Shown here one piece after another: positions 37,965 through 47,449 of a stretch of 64,000 nt of DNA; position 1 is the first letter of the stretch, and every line of letters begins with the position of its first letter. The stretch is from contig NZ_LSRP01000085.1 of the NCBI RefSeq assembly GCF_001885585.1, forward strand, positions 1 through 64,000. The letters are read 5' to 3'. Both the position numbers and the translations under genes were made by a program. The stretch comes from Pararhizobium antarcticum. Its GTDB lineage: Bacteria > Pseudomonadota > Alphaproteobacteria > Rhizobiales > Rhizobiaceae. A model generated the notes under the pieces. It was not told the DNA's origin. It did not search any database and was given only the letters and a program-made list of their open reading frames with translations.

Positions 37965-38465
37965 GTGGCAGGACAGCCCAAAGACACCCGTCCGGAACTG
38001 GCGGCGATCGCTCCGGGAAACGATGACGGTGTCATCGACTACGAGATTATCGAACTGCTGTTTTTTGCCTATCGCGATTTCATTTCCGATCCCGATGCGA
38101 TCCTGGAAAGGCGCGGTTTCGGGCGTGCCCATCACCGCGTCGTCCACTTCGTTGACCGCGAACCCGGCATGACGGTGGCCGATCTTCTGGAAACCCTGAA
38201 GATCACCAAGCAAAGCCTTGCCCGTGTCCTGAAGCAATTGATCGACAGCGGCTATATCCATCAGGTCGCCGGACCCGAGGATCGTCGCCAGCGCAAGCTC
38301 TATACCACGCGCGAAGGAAAAGCCTTCGCCCATGCCCTTGCCGAGCCACAGTCCCGACGCATAGCAGCGGCACTGGCAAAAACAGGACCCGGCGCGCGCG
38401 AAACGGTGAAACGCTTTCTGGGCGGGATGAAGACCGGCAGTGATACAAGCGGCACCGACCGCTAG
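37965..38465 (+). CDS. MarR family transcriptional regulator
   Basis: A 166-residue winged-helix protein. Helices before the DNA-binding part (IDYEIIELLFFAYRDFISDPDAIL, in two stretches) form the dimer interface. FGRAHHRVVHFVDREPGMTVADLLE and ITKQSLARVLKQLIDSGYI make up the helix-turn-helix, and GPEDRRQRKLYTT is the wing with the DRR signature. I favour the GTG at 37965, 8 bases after AAGGA; a GTG at 37947 is also possible. It leads an operon with a response regulator (19-base gap) and a kinase. This order recalls petP-petR of Rhodobacter, where a MarR protein and an OmpR-type regulator are paired. Confidence 0.9.
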   Translation: MAGQPKDTRPELAAIAPGNDDGVIDYEIIELLFFAYRDFISDPDAILERRGFGRAHHRVVHFVDREPGMTVADLLETLKITKQSLARVLKQLIDSGYIHQVAGPEDRRQRKLYTTREGKAFAHALAEPQSRRIAAALAKTGPGARETVKRFLGGMKTGSDTSGTDR

Positions 38466-38483
38466 AGACAGGGCTTGGCCAAC

Positions 38484-39185
38484 ATGACGAAGACGACGAG
38501 GATCTCAGACGATGCCGCCCACCTGCTGGTGGTTGACGACGACCGGCGCATCCGCGACCTGCTCAATCGCTATCTGGTCGAACAGGGATTTCGCGTCACC
38601 GTCGCCGGCGACGCCGACGAGGCCCGCCGCAAGCTGAACGGCATCGACTACGATCTGCTGATCGTCGATGTGATGATGCCCGGCGAAACCGGAATCTCGC
38701 TGACCCAGAGCCTGCGCAAGATCAAGACCGTGCCGATCATCATGCTGACGGCGCTGGCCGAAGCCAATGCCCGCATCGAGGGCCTCGAGGCCGGCGCCGA
38801 CGATTATCTGCCGAAACCCTTCGATCCGCGCGAGCTGGTCCTGCGCATCAACAATATCCTGCGCCGCAATGCGCCCGCCCAGGCGCCGAAGGTCGAGCAG
38901 GTCATTTTCGGGCCGTTTACGTTTTCCGTGGTGCGCAAGGAATTGCGGCGCGGCGCAGATCATATCCGGCTCACCGACCGCGAACAGGACATCATGATGC
39001 TGTTCTCCCAGCGCGCCGGCGAGACCATCCCGCGTCACGAACTGGTCAGCGACGATGCAGAAGTCGGTGAACGCACTATCGACGTGCAGATCAACCGTCT
39101 CCGGCGCAAGATCGAGGATGACCCGTCGAACCCCGTTTTCCTGCAGACGGTGCGCGGCATCGGCTACCGGCTGAGCATCGACTAG
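38484..39185 (+). CDS. OmpR-family response regulator
   Basis: A 233-residue two-component regulator. The receiver domain (about residues 15-130) has the acidic pocket VVDDD, phospho-acceptor D62 in LLIVDVMMPGE, conserved Thr in MLTALAE and Lys in YLPKPFDP. The C-terminal winged helix (about 140-233) contains RLTDREQDIMMLFSQ and ERTIDVQINRLRRKIEDDP. I use the ATG at 38484. The cognate kinase gene starts 27 bases later. Targets are unknown. Confidence 0.94.
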   Translation: MTKTTRISDDAAHLLVVDDDRRIRDLLNRYLVEQGFRVTVAGDADEARRKLNGIDYDLLIVDVMMPGETGISLTQSLRKIKTVPIIMLTALAEANARIEGLEAGADDYLPKPFDPRELVLRINNILRRNAPAQAPKVEQVIFGPFTFSVVRKELRRGADHIRLTDREQDIMMLFSQRAGETIPRHELVSDDAEVGERTIDVQINRLRRKIEDDPSNPVFLQTVRGIGYRLSID

Positions 39186-39212
39186 GAAAGATCGTGACCG
39201 CAAAGGCTGTGC

Positions 39213-40604
39213 ATGGCGAGCTATGATTTCCTGCGACGCGACCGCCTGAGGATCGCAGCCAAGGTCGGGGACGGCTACTGGAAACGCGCGACCCGCTGGA
39301 TGCGCAGGCGCCTGCCCATGGGCCTCTATGCCCGCTCGCTGCTGATCGTCATCATTCCGATGGTGCTCCTGCAATCCGTCGTCGCCTTCGTCTTCATGGA
39401 GCGGCACTGGCAGATGGTGACACAGCGCCTGTCGGCCGCGGTCACCAGCGATATCGCGGCGGTCATCGACCTGATATCGGCGGAACCGGAGGGAGACTAT
39501 GCGGACATCATTCGCATTGCCCGCGACCGGCTGAGCCTCAATATATCCGTCGAACCCGACGGCGAATTGCCGGCACCGCGCCCGAAGCCCTTCTTCGAAA
39601 TTCTCGACCAGATCCTCAGCGAGGAAATCTCCCGGCAGATCCGGCTGCCCTTCTGGATTGACACCGTTGGAAACTCGAACCTCGTCGAGATCCGCATCAA
39701 GATCGATGGCGATCGTATCCTGCGGGTCTATGCCCGCCGCAACCAGGCCTATGCCTCCAACACCCATATCTTCATCGTCTGGATGGTCGGCGCCTCGCTC
39801 GTGCTGCTGGCCATCGCGATCCTTTTCCTGCGCGGCCAGATCCGGCCGATCCTGACGCTGGCAAAGGCCGCCGAAAGCTTCGGCAAGGGCCAGAAGATCG
39901 ACGATTTCTCGCCGCGCGGCGCCGAGGAGATCCGGCGAGCCGGCCTTGCCTTCATCCAGATGCGCGAGCGTATCGAACGACAGATTGAACAGCGCACGGC
40001 CATGCTGACCGGTGTCAGCCACGACCTGCGCACCATATTGACGCGCTTCAAGCTGCAACTGGCATTGGCCGGCACCAGCCCTGACCTCGACAATCTCAAT
40101 CAGGATGTCGAGGACATGCAGAGCATGCTGGAGGGCTATCTCGCCTTTGCCCGTGGCGAGGCCGAGGAGGACGTCGGGCAGCTGCGGCTGAACGACCTGA
40201 TGATCCGTCTCGAGGCGGAGGCAGAACTCCACGGCAAGGCTTTGACGACATCCGTCGAGGGCGACGACCTGATCCGTGTGCGGCCGAACGCCTTCACCCG
40301 TCTTGTGGCCAATCTGGCGTCGAACGCCTATCGCTACGCCAACACGGTGCATATAGACGCGCGCCACAGCGGCAAATGGCTGACGATCACCGTCGATGAC
40401 GATGGGCCCGGCATTCCGGAACGATCCCGCGACGACGTCTTCAAGCCGTTCTTCCGGCTCGATGAAGCGCGCAACCTCGACAGTTCCGGCACCGGCCTTG
40501 GCCTTGCCATCGCCCGTGACATCGCGCGCAGCCATGGCGGCAATGTCACCCTGTCCGACAGCCCGCTGGGCGGGCTAAGGGCGATGATCCGGGTGCCGGC
40601 GTGA
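39213..40604 (+). CDS. Sensor histidine kinase (EnvZ-like)
   Basis: A 463-residue membrane kinase: a basic N-terminus, TM1 (about residues 41-60, LLIVIIPMVLLQSVVAFVFM), a periplasmic domain of some 125 residues, TM2 (about 188-208, FIVWMVGASLVLLAIAILFL), and a HAMP linker. The phosphorylated His is in GVSHDLRTILTRFK (H270). The ATPase motifs are NLASNAYRYA (N box), DDDGPGIP (G1), FKPFFRLDEARN (F box) and GTGLGLAIA (G2). All catalytic motifs are kept. It should phosphorylate the preceding response regulator. The signal is unknown. Confidence 0.94.
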   Translation: MASYDFLRRDRLRIAAKVGDGYWKRATRWMRRRLPMGLYARSLLIVIIPMVLLQSVVAFVFMERHWQMVTQRLSAAVTSDIAAVIDLISAEPEGDYADIIRIARDRLSLNISVEPDGELPAPRPKPFFEILDQILSEEISRQIRLPFWIDTVGNSNLVEIRIKIDGDRILRVYARRNQAYASNTHIFIVWMVGASLVLLAIAILFLRGQIRPILTLAKAAESFGKGQKIDDFSPRGAEEIRRAGLAFIQMRERIERQIEQRTAMLTGVSHDLRTILTRFKLQLALAGTSPDLDNLNQDVEDMQSMLEGYLAFARGEAEEDVGQLRLNDLMIRLEAEAELHGKALTTSVEGDDLIRVRPNAFTRLVANLASNAYRYANTVHIDARHSGKWLTITVDDDGPGIPERSRDDVFKPFFRLDEARNLDSSGTGLGLAIARDIARSHGGNVTLSDSPLGGLRAMIRVPA

Positions 40605-40695
40605 TGACATACCGCGTCACCACCTGCCCTTCGGCAGACGATTTTTCGGGAAACGGGATGGATAGAGGCTCGATGCGCTCTCATCCAGACAATCG

Positions 40696-41910
40696 ATGAC
40701 ACATATGCCCCACTTTCGCGAACGCATCGCGCTCTACGCCTGCCTGACCTCCCTGACCTCGCTCAGCATCGACGCGCTCCTGCCGGGACTGCGCCAGATC
40801 GGCGTGGCGCTCGACGTTTCCCCGCCGCTGTCCACCCAGCACGTCATATCGCTCTTCATCCTCGGCATGGCCTTCGGCGAACTGCTGCTCGGGCCACTGT
40901 CAGATGCGATCGGGCGCAAGAAGGCGCTGGTGCTGGGCCTTGCGGTCTACGCGCTTGGAACAGGGATCGCCCTGCTGGCCGGATCATTCGAGATGTTGCT
41001 GTTCGGCCGGTTTCTGCAGGGCGTCGGTGTGTCCGGCCCGAAGATCGCCACACGCGCGATGATCCGCGATCAGTTCGAGGGTGATGCCATGGCCCGTATC
41101 ATGTCCTTCATGTTCACCCTGTTCATCCTTGTGCCGATGCTGGCACCGGCGCTGGCACAGGCCCTGATTGCCGTTGCAGGATGGCGCAGCCTGTTTGGGT
41201 TCTATCTCGCGATTGCAGCGGTTCTCGGCACCTGGCTTGTCGCGCGCCAGCCGGAGACCCTGCCGCCGGATCGCCGCATCGCTTTTCGTCCATGGCTGCT
41301 TTTCATCAACGCCAGGCGCGTTCTCAAAAATCCGCGGGTCGTGCTGTTGATCCTCGCCACCGGCCTCGTTTTCGGGGCACAGCTTTTGTATCTGAGCACG
41401 GCGGCGGATCTCTTCTTCGATGCCTATGGAATCACGGACACGTTCCCCTTGTACTTTGCAGGGCTCGCGCTGGGCATAGGGCTCGCATCCTTTGTCAATG
41501 CAAAGCTCGTGCAGCGCTTTGGCATGGAGGCCATGGCACGCGCAGCCTTTGTCGGCCTGAGCTTTGCAGGACTGGCAATGGTGATCGCAACCCACCATTG
41601 GGCCGGACGCCTGCCGCTCATAGGTCTGCTGGTGCTGGGTTTTGCGGCGTTTTTTGCCGTCGGCCTGCTCTTCGGCAATTTGAACGCGATGGCAATGCGC
41701 CCGCTCGGACAGATGGCCGGTCTCGGCACATCGCTGATCGCATCCGGGTCAAGCCTCGTTGCAACCCTGTTCGCGATTGGAATGGGGCATTTCTACGATG
41801 GCACAGCCCACACCCTCGGCTTCGGCTTTCTACTTGCCGGCGTTTTGGCACTGATCATGGCCGAAGTCGCCATCCGCTGTGCCTGCACGCCTGTAGAGGC
41901 CGCACGATAA
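40696..41910 (+). CDS. MFS multidrug transporter, Bcr/CflA type
   Basis: A 404-residue 12-helix transporter. The start ALYACLTSLTSLSIDALLPGL and motif A (GPLSDAIGRKKALVLG) are typical of the Bcr/CflA drug-efflux group. GRFLQGVGVSGPKIATRAMIRD carries the antiporter-type motif C region. Substrates are unknown; relatives export bicyclomycin or chloramphenicol. It lies 91 bases after the kinase gene on the same strand, so it could be a target of, or co-transcribed with, the two-component system. Confidence 0.9.
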   Translation: MTHMPHFRERIALYACLTSLTSLSIDALLPGLRQIGVALDVSPPLSTQHVISLFILGMAFGELLLGPLSDAIGRKKALVLGLAVYALGTGIALLAGSFEMLLFGRFLQGVGVSGPKIATRAMIRDQFEGDAMARIMSFMFTLFILVPMLAPALAQALIAVAGWRSLFGFYLAIAAVLGTWLVARQPETLPPDRRIAFRPWLLFINARRVLKNPRVVLLILATGLVFGAQLLYLSTAADLFFDAYGITDTFPLYFAGLALGIGLASFVNAKLVQRFGMEAMARAAFVGLSFAGLAMVIATHHWAGRLPLIGLLVLGFAAFFAVGLLFGNLNAMAMRPLGQMAGLGTSLIASGSSLVATLFAIGMGHFYDGTAHTLGFGFLLAGVLALIMAEVAIRCACTPVEAAR

Positions 41911-41925
41911 ATCCGACAAGACGGG

Positions 41926-42267
41926 TTACAGCAGCTTCTGCCCGTTCGGAACGGCCTGTCCGACAGCGGCCAGCACAACGGCACCGGCCGCATCCTCGAA
42001 GCCCAGCGTCAGCACCTCGGAGCGGAACGGCCCGATCTGGCGCGGCGGGAAATTGACGACGCCGAGAACCTGGCGGCCGATGAGGCTCTCCAGCGTATAA
42101 TGCACGGTGATCTGGGCGGATGACTTCTTGATGCCGATCTCCGGCCCGAAATCGATCACCAGCTTGAAAGCCGGTTTGCGCGCTTCGGGAAAGGCGGCGG
42201 CCTCCAGAATGGTCCCGACCCGGATGTCGACACGCTCGAAATCGGCGTAGCTGATGGACTCAGACAT
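41926..42267 (-). CDS. csaA: tRNA-binding domain protein CsaA
   Basis: A 113-residue stand-alone tRNA-binding domain (OB fold): [27 protein letters not shown], split here by normal turns, then SSAQIT and [21 protein letters not shown]. CsaA homologues have been described as export-related chaperones, and the fold resembles the C-terminal domain of methionyl-tRNA synthetase. It is the last gene of the ybjN - proC - csaA operon (14-base gap after proC) and ends 15 bases from the convergent MFS gene. Confidence 0.92.
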   Translation of the reverse strand: MSESISYADFERVDIRVGTILEAAAFPEARKPAFKLVIDFGPEIGIKKSSAQITVHYTLESLIGRQVLGVVNFPPRQIGPFRSEVLTLGFEDAAGAVVLAAVGQAVPNGQKLL

Positions 42268-42281
42268 GGAAGTTCTCCGAC

Positions 42282-43100
42282 TTAACCGGCGAGTTCTTCG
42301 GCGCGCTTGCGGGCTGCAGCAATCGCTTTGTCGAACAGGGGCTGCATGCCGTCCTCGGCCATCAGCACATTGAGGGCAGCGGCGGTCGTGCCGCCGGGAG
42401 ACGTGACGTTCTGGCGCAGCCTGGAGGCGTCATCGGGGGACTGGTGCAGGAGTTCACCAGCCCCCGCGACGGTTTCCCGAGCGAGACGCATGGCGAGGTC
42501 CGCCTGGAGCCCGGCCTTGCGACCGGCTTCCGCCATGCACTCGACGAGATAAAAAACATAGGCTGGGCCGCTGCCCGAAACGGCCGTCACCGCATCGATA
42601 TCGGCTTCCGTTTCGACCCATTCGACCGGGCCGCTGACCTTGAGCAAGTCATGGACGAGCTTGCGCTGGTCTGCGGAGACCGCGCCATTGGCAAATGCGC
42701 CCGTGACACCGCGTCCGATCATTGCCGGCGTGTTCGGCATGGCGCGAACCATGGCGGCATCGCCGAGATGCGTTTGCAGGAAAGAGAGCGTCGTGCCGGC
42801 GGCAACGGAGACGACAACGGTCTCCGGGCCGACGAGGCTCCGGAGCGGCGGCAGCACCGCGCCCATCATCTGCGGCTTGACGGCAAGGAAAAGTACACCG
42901 GCCCTGAGGCCTTCCGGCGCTGTTGTTTCATGCCGCGCGCCCTTGTCGGAAATAAGCGCGGCCATGGCTGGAGCCGGACCCGGGTCGATCACAAGGACCT
43001 GCGAACCGGCAATGCCGCTTTTCAGCCAACCGCTGAGCATTGCACCGCCCATGTTTCCCGCACCGATCAGAACGATCGGACCCGCCGTGCCCACTGCCAT
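42282..43100 (-). CDS. proC: Pyrroline-5-carboxylate reductase
   Basis: ProC catalyses the last step of proline synthesis, reducing pyrroline-5-carboxylate with NAD(P)H. The 272-residue protein has the dinucleotide motif [15 protein letters not shown], the substrate-site region [17 protein letters not shown], and the family signature at [19 protein letters not shown] through [16 protein letters not shown]. The frame extends to 43316, but the ATG at 43100, with GGGGAAG upstream, gives the family start. It follows ybjN with a 5-base gap. Confidence 0.95.
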   Translation of the reverse strand: MAVGTAGPIVLIGAGNMGGAMLSGWLKSGIAGSQVLVIDPGPAPAMAALISDKGARHETTAPEGLRAGVLFLAVKPQMMGAVLPPLRSLVGPETVVVSVAAGTTLSFLQTHLGDAAMVRAMPNTPAMIGRGVTGAFANGAVSADQRKLVHDLLKVSGPVEWVETEADIDAVTAVSGSGPAYVFYLVECMAEAGRKAGLQADLAMRLARETVAGAGELLHQSPDDASRLRQNVTSPGGTTAAALNVLMAEDGMQPLFDKAIAAARKRAEELAG

Positions 43101-43105
43101 TGTGT

Positions 43106-43606
43106 TTATGCTTCCCCGACTGTTTCGAACATGACGGCTTCGACAGCGCTCTGCGCATCGACGCCGGACCAGACCACGAACTGGAACGCCTGGAAATAGG
43201 ATTCGCAGGCCTCGAGCGCGCTCGACAGAAGAACTTCGACCTGCCTGTTCGTCGGCTCGGCGCCCCCGGAGAGCAGCAGCGACTGGCGGAAGATCACCAC
43301 ATCCTCCTGACGCCACAGATCGAAATGGCCCATCAGAACCTGACCGTTAATGTGGGACAGCAGCCGGATGACTTCGTTGACGCGGCTTTCGGGAACCTTG
43401 ATGTCGAAGGCGCAGGCAAGATGCAGCGCCTCGAACTCCTCCATCCAGGAGAAGGAAACATGATAGTCCGTCCACTTGCCCTCGACGGTCATGGCGATCT
43501 CGTCTTCGCCGGAACGCTCGAAGGACCAGTCATTGTTGGCAGCGACAAACTCGATCATATCGACCGGGTTTGATTGACGCTCAAGTTCCAATTCCATCAA
43601 GCTCAT
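43106..43606 (-). CDS. YbjN domain protein
   Basis: A 166-residue acidic soluble protein with the YbjN fold (WSFERSGEDEIAMTVEGKWTDYHVSFSW, in two strands; then HLACAFDIKVP and LLSHINGQVLMGHFDLW). It is related to bacterial sensory-transduction/type III chaperone-like folds. In E. coli YbjN affects motility and stress, without a known biochemical activity. In alphaproteobacteria it often precedes proC, as here. Confidence 0.9.
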   Translation of the reverse strand: MSLMELELERQSNPVDMIEFVAANNDWSFERSGEDEIAMTVEGKWTDYHVSFSWMEEFEALHLACAFDIKVPESRVNEVIRLLSHINGQVLMGHFDLWRQEDVVIFRQSLLLSGGAEPTNRQVEVLLSSALEACESYFQAFQFVVWSGVDAQSAVEAVMFETVGEA

Positions 43607-43796
43607 GCTTCACCCTAAATGCTCCGGCAATGGACGTGCGCCATCGTGCTCACACACGTATGCAGCAAACTCCAGATACCGGAAACGAACACAGTTATGA
43701 TTGTTTGGATACACGGTCATCCTGGCTGACTTACCCTGCCTGGAGCTTGTGTGATCCGTTTCGAATCATCATTTAAAATCAGTGTATAATGCCGGA

Positions 43797-43904
43797 GTCC
43801 GCGTGCCAGCCCCCCAGACCCAAATTAGCGCTGCAGGCCTGTGGAAAGGCTTGCGAAACTGATTCAGCGGCGGTTCTTAAACGACTCTGCCGTAAGCGTT
43901 TTTT
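43797..43904 (+). ncRNA. Candidate small RNA (unrecognised)
   Basis: A consensus TATAAT (43785-43790) would start a transcript near 43797. About 95 bases on, GCTTGCG (43849-43855) can pair with CGTAAGC (43891-43897), with an inner GGCGG/CTGCC stem, followed directly by GTTTTTT: the shape of an intrinsic terminator. An alternative outer stem, CCTGTGGA / TCCACAGG (43838-43845 with 43912-43919), spans the same part. There is no good -35 box. I do not recognise it as 6S, tmRNA, SRP or RNase P RNA. Confidence 0.35.
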
Positions 43905-44015
43905 GGCAGTGTCCACAGGGCGAAAATAATTCGGGGAAAGTCGAAAGTGTGCGCTTGCGGAGCGTGTCCCACCTTGGCGCAACAGACACTGCCGGAGCCA
44001 GGGGCCCGGGCGGGG

Positions 44016-44045
44016 GATCGGCGCATACAGAGCGATGCGCCGATC
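44016..44045 (-). terminator. Hairpin downstream of ubiK
   Basis: A perfect 11-bp stem GATCGGCGCAT / ATGCGCCGATC with an 8-base loop begins 33 bases after the ubiK stop codon. No T run follows on the minus strand, so it may stabilise the mRNA end or act with Rho. Confidence 0.45.
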
Positions 44046-44078
44046 GGCGGGAAAATGACCCGTCGGTGAACAGAAGCC

Positions 44079-44339
44079 TTATTGCGCGGGGTCTGACAGG
44101 CGGGCTTCAAGTGCAGCGATACGGGCCAGAAGCGCATCGTTTTCATCACGGGCCTTGATCGCCATGTCCCGCACCGCCTCGAATTCCTCGCGCTTGACGA
44201 CATCCATGGAATTCAGGAGGCGCTCGCCTTGGGCGCGAAAGACGGTTTCCATCTCGCGCCGCACGCCCTGCGCGGCACCGGCGGCATCTGTCATCAGCTT
44301 GGCGAAATCATCCAGAATGCGGTTTGTCCCAGTGCTCAT
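44079..44339 (-). CDS. ubiK: UbiK-family accessory factor (BMFP protein)
   Basis: An 86-residue protein: an amphipathic N-terminal helix (ILDDFAKLMTDAAGAAQGVRREMETVF, in two turns of the same helix) and a C-terminal coiled coil (KREEFEAVRDMAIKARDENDALLARIAALEARL, with heptad Leu/Ala). This matches the BMFP/UbiK family. UbiK helps aerobic ubiquinone synthesis in E. coli, and relatives form trimers with membrane-fusing activity. The ATG at 44339 has GGAG upstream. It is divergent from lgt, a usual rhizobial arrangement. Confidence 0.88.
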   Translation of the reverse strand: MSTGTNRILDDFAKLMTDAAGAAQGVRREMETVFRAQGERLLNSMDVVKREEFEAVRDMAIKARDENDALLARIAALEARLSDPAQ

Positions 44340-44532
44340 CGTCTCGTTCTCCGATTGATCCTCACGGCCCTTGATAGAAGGGCATCCATGCGCATGAGGT
44401 AGGAGCCCAGAGCGCCCGTTGCAAGGAAAAATACAGTGGTCAGTGACGCCGCTTTGGCAGCTGTGCCTTGACCGTGCCGAATTGGAACGCCATGTTCCGC
44501 CGCAATGATCAATCCGGAATTGAACCAACACC

Positions 44533-45375
44533 TTGGAAACACTCGCGACCCTCCTGTCCATCATGCCCTTTCCGGATATCGATCCGGTGCTGTTTTCGCT
44601 CGGCCCGCTGCAGGTCCACTGGTATGGCCTGGCCTATGTCTGCGGTATCCTCATCGGCTGGCAATATGCCCGCCGGCTGGTACGCAACCCAGCCCTCTGG
44701 CGTGACGGCCAGCCGGGGGCAACAGAAGCGCAGCTCGACGACTTCCTGCTCTGGGCAGCGGCCGGCATCGTCGCCGGCGGGCGGATCGGCTATATCCTGT
44801 TCTACGACCTCGGCACGGTGATCGACAATCCGCTGCGGGCGCTGGAAATCTGGAACGGCGGCATGTCCTTCCATGGTGGCCTGATCGGCACCCTGATCGC
44901 CATGCTGGTCTTTGCCCGTCGCAACGGCATTGCCATCTGGAACCTGTTCGACATCGTCTGCGCCGTCGTCCCGATCGGCCTGTTCTTCGGACGCATCGCC
45001 AATTTCATCAATGCAGAACTCTGGGGCAGGCTGTCGTCTGCGCCCTGGGCCGTGGTCTTTCCGACCGGCGGACCCTTTGCACGACATCCGAGCCAGCTTT
45101 ACGAGGCAGGCCTTGAGGGCGTCGTTCTGCTCGCGGTTCTGGCCATCTTGATCTATCGCCGCCACGCGCTGAAATCGCCGGGCCTCGTTTCAGGCGTCTT
45201 CGTCAGCGGCTACGGCCTGTCGCGCATCTTCGTCGAATTCTTCCGCGAGCCCGATGCCCAGCTTGGCTATCTCGCCGGCGGATGGCTGACCATGGGCATG
45301 CTGCTGTCGCTGCCGATGGTGTTCATCGGCCTTTGGGCTGTGCTGCGCGCGCGTCGCGCCGCCGCCATGGCCTGA
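44533..45375 (+). CDS. lgt: Prolipoprotein diacylglyceryl transferase
   Basis: Lgt attaches diacylglycerol to the lipobox Cys of prolipoproteins in the inner membrane. The 280-residue protein has seven membrane segments. The motifs include [25 protein letters not shown], the signature [14 protein letters not shown] and [12 protein letters not shown]. The reading frame begins with a TTG at 44533 that has no strong ribosome site; an ATG at 44563 would remove ten residues. Homologues carry residues before that ATG, so I keep the TTG. The gene leads a run of co-oriented genes through prs. Confidence 0.94.
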   Translation: METLATLLSIMPFPDIDPVLFSLGPLQVHWYGLAYVCGILIGWQYARRLVRNPALWRDGQPGATEAQLDDFLLWAAAGIVAGGRIGYILFYDLGTVIDNPLRALEIWNGGMSFHGGLIGTLIAMLVFARRNGIAIWNLFDIVCAVVPIGLFFGRIANFINAELWGRLSSAPWAVVFPTGGPFARHPSQLYEAGLEGVVLLAVLAILIYRRHALKSPGLVSGVFVSGYGLSRIFVEFFREPDAQLGYLAGGWLTMGMLLSLPMVFIGLWAVLRARRAAAMA

Positions 45376-45388
45376 GCGGAGCCGTCCG

Positions 45389-46483
45389 ATGACCACGCCG
45401 CTTGCGGAAAAGATCAAGGCCATCATCCAGCTCAACGGACCGATCAGCGTCACCGACTATTTTGCCCTGTGCCTTGCCGATCCAGATCACGGTTATTACC
45501 AGGTCCGGGAGCCATTCGGGCGGGACGGAGACTTTACCACTGCGCCCGAAATCAGCCAGCTTTTCGGCGAGATGATCGGCATCTTCCTCGTGCAGGCCTG
45601 GCAGCAGCATGGATCGCCGGACGAGGTCATTCTCTGCGAAATCGGCCCGGGCCGCGGCACGATGATGGACGATATCCTGCGCGTCGTTGAAAAACTGGCG
45701 CCGTCCCTCTACGAAAACGCCTCCGTGCATCTGATTGAAACCAGCGAACGCCTGCGCAAGGTCCAGAGCCAGACGCTCATCCGCCACAAGTGGAAGATTT
45801 CCTGGCACGACAGTTTCGACACCCTGCCGGAGGGCTTCGTGCTGCTGGCCACGAACGAACTGTTCGATGCCATCCCGATCCGCCAGTTCATCAAGACCGC
45901 GCAGGGGTTCCGCGAACGTCTGGTCGGTCTTGATGCGCAGGACGATCTCATTTTTGCAACCGGTGCCGCCAGCATCGATCCGGACCTTCTGCCCGTGCCG
46001 GCAAAAGACGTGCCGCTCGGCACCGTCTTCGAAGTGGCGCCGGCCCGCGATGCGGTGATGGCAACCTTGAGCGCCCGCATCCGCAAGGGCAGCGGCACGG
46101 CGCTGATCATCGATTACGGCCACCTGTCGACCGGCTTTGGCGATACGCTGCAGGCGATCCGCGATCACCAGTACGACCCGCCGCTGAAACATCCGGGAGA
46201 AGCGGATATCACCAGCCATGTCGACTTCGAGCAACTGGGTCGGCGGGCGCTGGCCGAGGGCCTGCAGGTCAACGGGCTCACCTACCAGGGCGATTTCCTG
46301 ACGGCCCTCGGCATCGTCGAGCGAGCCTCGGTTCTCGGCAACAGCAAGGATCCGATAACCCAGGAAGGCATCCGTCAGGATGTCGAACGGCTGGCCGGTT
46401 CCGGCGAAGGAAAGATGGGCGAACTGTTCAAGGTTCTCGTCGTCAGCAGTCCCGTGGTGGCGCTGGCGCCGTTCCAGAAATAG
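45389..46483 (+). CDS. MidA/NDUFAF7-family SAM-dependent methyltransferase
   Basis: A 364-residue class I methyltransferase. The family start IQLNGPISVTDYFALCLADPDHGYY and GDFTTAPEISQLFGEM, the SAM motif CEIGPGRGTMMDDIL and LATNELFDAIPIRQF are diagnostic. The mitochondrial homologue NDUFAF7 methylates an Arg of a complex I subunit, and a similar protein-methylating role is the best guess. It starts 13 bases after lgt and is followed by pgeF, an order seen in many alphaproteobacteria. Confidence 0.93.
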   Translation: MTTPLAEKIKAIIQLNGPISVTDYFALCLADPDHGYYQVREPFGRDGDFTTAPEISQLFGEMIGIFLVQAWQQHGSPDEVILCEIGPGRGTMMDDILRVVEKLAPSLYENASVHLIETSERLRKVQSQTLIRHKWKISWHDSFDTLPEGFVLLATNELFDAIPIRQFIKTAQGFRERLVGLDAQDDLIFATGAASIDPDLLPVPAKDVPLGTVFEVAPARDAVMATLSARIRKGSGTALIIDYGHLSTGFGDTLQAIRDHQYDPPLKHPGEADITSHVDFEQLGRRALAEGLQVNGLTYQGDFLTALGIVERASVLGNSKDPITQEGIRQDVERLAGSGEGKMGELFKVLVVSSPVVALAPFQK

Positions 46484-46653
46484 GCCCGTCGATGACAGTC
46501 CAGATCGAGGTCGGGCGGTCCGATGATCAATCCTGCAATTGACAGCGGCCGAGCCGGGGGCCAACATCCGCGCCAAATCACCCGGACAGAATGCCACGTC
46601 CACCCTTTCAAAAAACCTCCACGATCCCAGCGCAGAAAGGGGCAAGACCACCG

Positions 46654-47448
46654 ATGAAGCATGACGCCCTGCCCTCTCCGGTCACAAGTCCGCTGCTGTC
46701 GGAAACGCTCGGCCCGACGATCCGGCACGGCTATTTCACACGCGCAGGCGGTGTTTCTGACGGCATCTATCGCGGCCTGAATGTCGGGCTCGGCTCGAAC
46801 GACGACCGTGACCACGTCCTCGAGAACCGCCATCGTGTCAGCCGCTGGTTCGACGCAGCACCCGAGAGGCTCGCGACCCTGCATCAGGTCCACTCGCCGG
46901 ACGTCGTTGTCATCGACGCTCTCTATGACGGAAGCCGTGCGCAGGCGGACGCCATGGTCACGGCGACGCCGGGGCTGGTGCTTGGCGTTCTCTCGGCCGA
47001 TTGCGGCCCGGTGCTGTTTGCGGACCCGGATGCCGGCATCATCGGCGCGGCGCATGCCGGATGGAAGGGGGCGCTGACGGGCGTTCTCGAAAACACGATC
47101 GATGCGATGGTGGCGCTCGGCGCGGCGCGCAACCGCATTCACGCCTGCCTCGGCCCCTCGATCAGCCGGCGGAACTATGAGGTCGGCGCGGAGTTCATCG
47201 CGCGTTTTCTGGAGAAGGATGCCGCCTACACCCGCTTTTTCACACCCTCCGACACCCCCGGACATTCGATGTTCGACCTGCCTGCCCTGACCTTGATGCG
47301 GCTGGGCGAGGCCGGAATCGTGGCCGAAAACCTCGACATCTGTACCTATGCGGACGAGGAGCGCTTTTTCTCCTACCGCCGCACCACCCATCGTCGGGAA
47401 CCGGATTACGGCCGACAGATTTCTGCAATATCCATACGGGAGAGATAA
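46654..47448 (+). CDS. pgeF: Peptidoglycan editing factor PgeF (laccase-domain protein)
   Basis: A 264-residue protein of the YfiH/PgeF/LACC1 family. The metal-site residues are in LHQVHSP, LSADCGPV and AAHAGWKG, and the family markers include YFTRAGGVSDGIY and CLGPSISRRNYEV. PgeF removes L-Ser wrongly incorporated at position 1 of the peptidoglycan stem; relatives also act on purine nucleosides. I use the ATG at 46654 rather than 46591. Its stop codon lies one base before the next gene. Confidence 0.92.
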   Translation: MKHDALPSPVTSPLLSETLGPTIRHGYFTRAGGVSDGIYRGLNVGLGSNDDRDHVLENRHRVSRWFDAAPERLATLHQVHSPDVVVIDALYDGSRAQADAMVTATPGLVLGVLSADCGPVLFADPDAGIIGAAHAGWKGALTGVLENTIDAMVALGAARNRIHACLGPSISRRNYEVGAEFIARFLEKDAAYTRFFTPSDTPGHSMFDLPALTLMRLGEAGIVAENLDICTYADEERFFSYRRTTHRREPDYGRQISAISIRER

Positions 47449-47449
47449 C

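Larger units (their letters stand above)
43607..44078. other. Structured intergenic region between ybjN and ubiK
   Basis: About 470 bases without a supported gene. It holds a TATAAT box at 43785-43790, a stem-loop region at 43838-43919 (see the ncRNA candidate), a further possible stem (AGTGT-GCGC ... GCGC-AACAG-ACACT at about 43944-43990) and the hairpin behind ubiK. The ybjN promoter must lie in its left part. Confidence 0.5.

Noticed and set aside
38505-40535. 676-residue open frame on the minus strand
   Set aside because: It is antisense to the response regulator and kinase genes, both of which have full catalytic motifs.
43838-43919. Possible DnaA boxes (CCTGTGGAAAG and GTGTCCACA) as a replication origin
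   Set aside because: Only two imperfect matches, no AT-rich unwinding region and no origin-type neighbours. They form the two arms of a stem instead.
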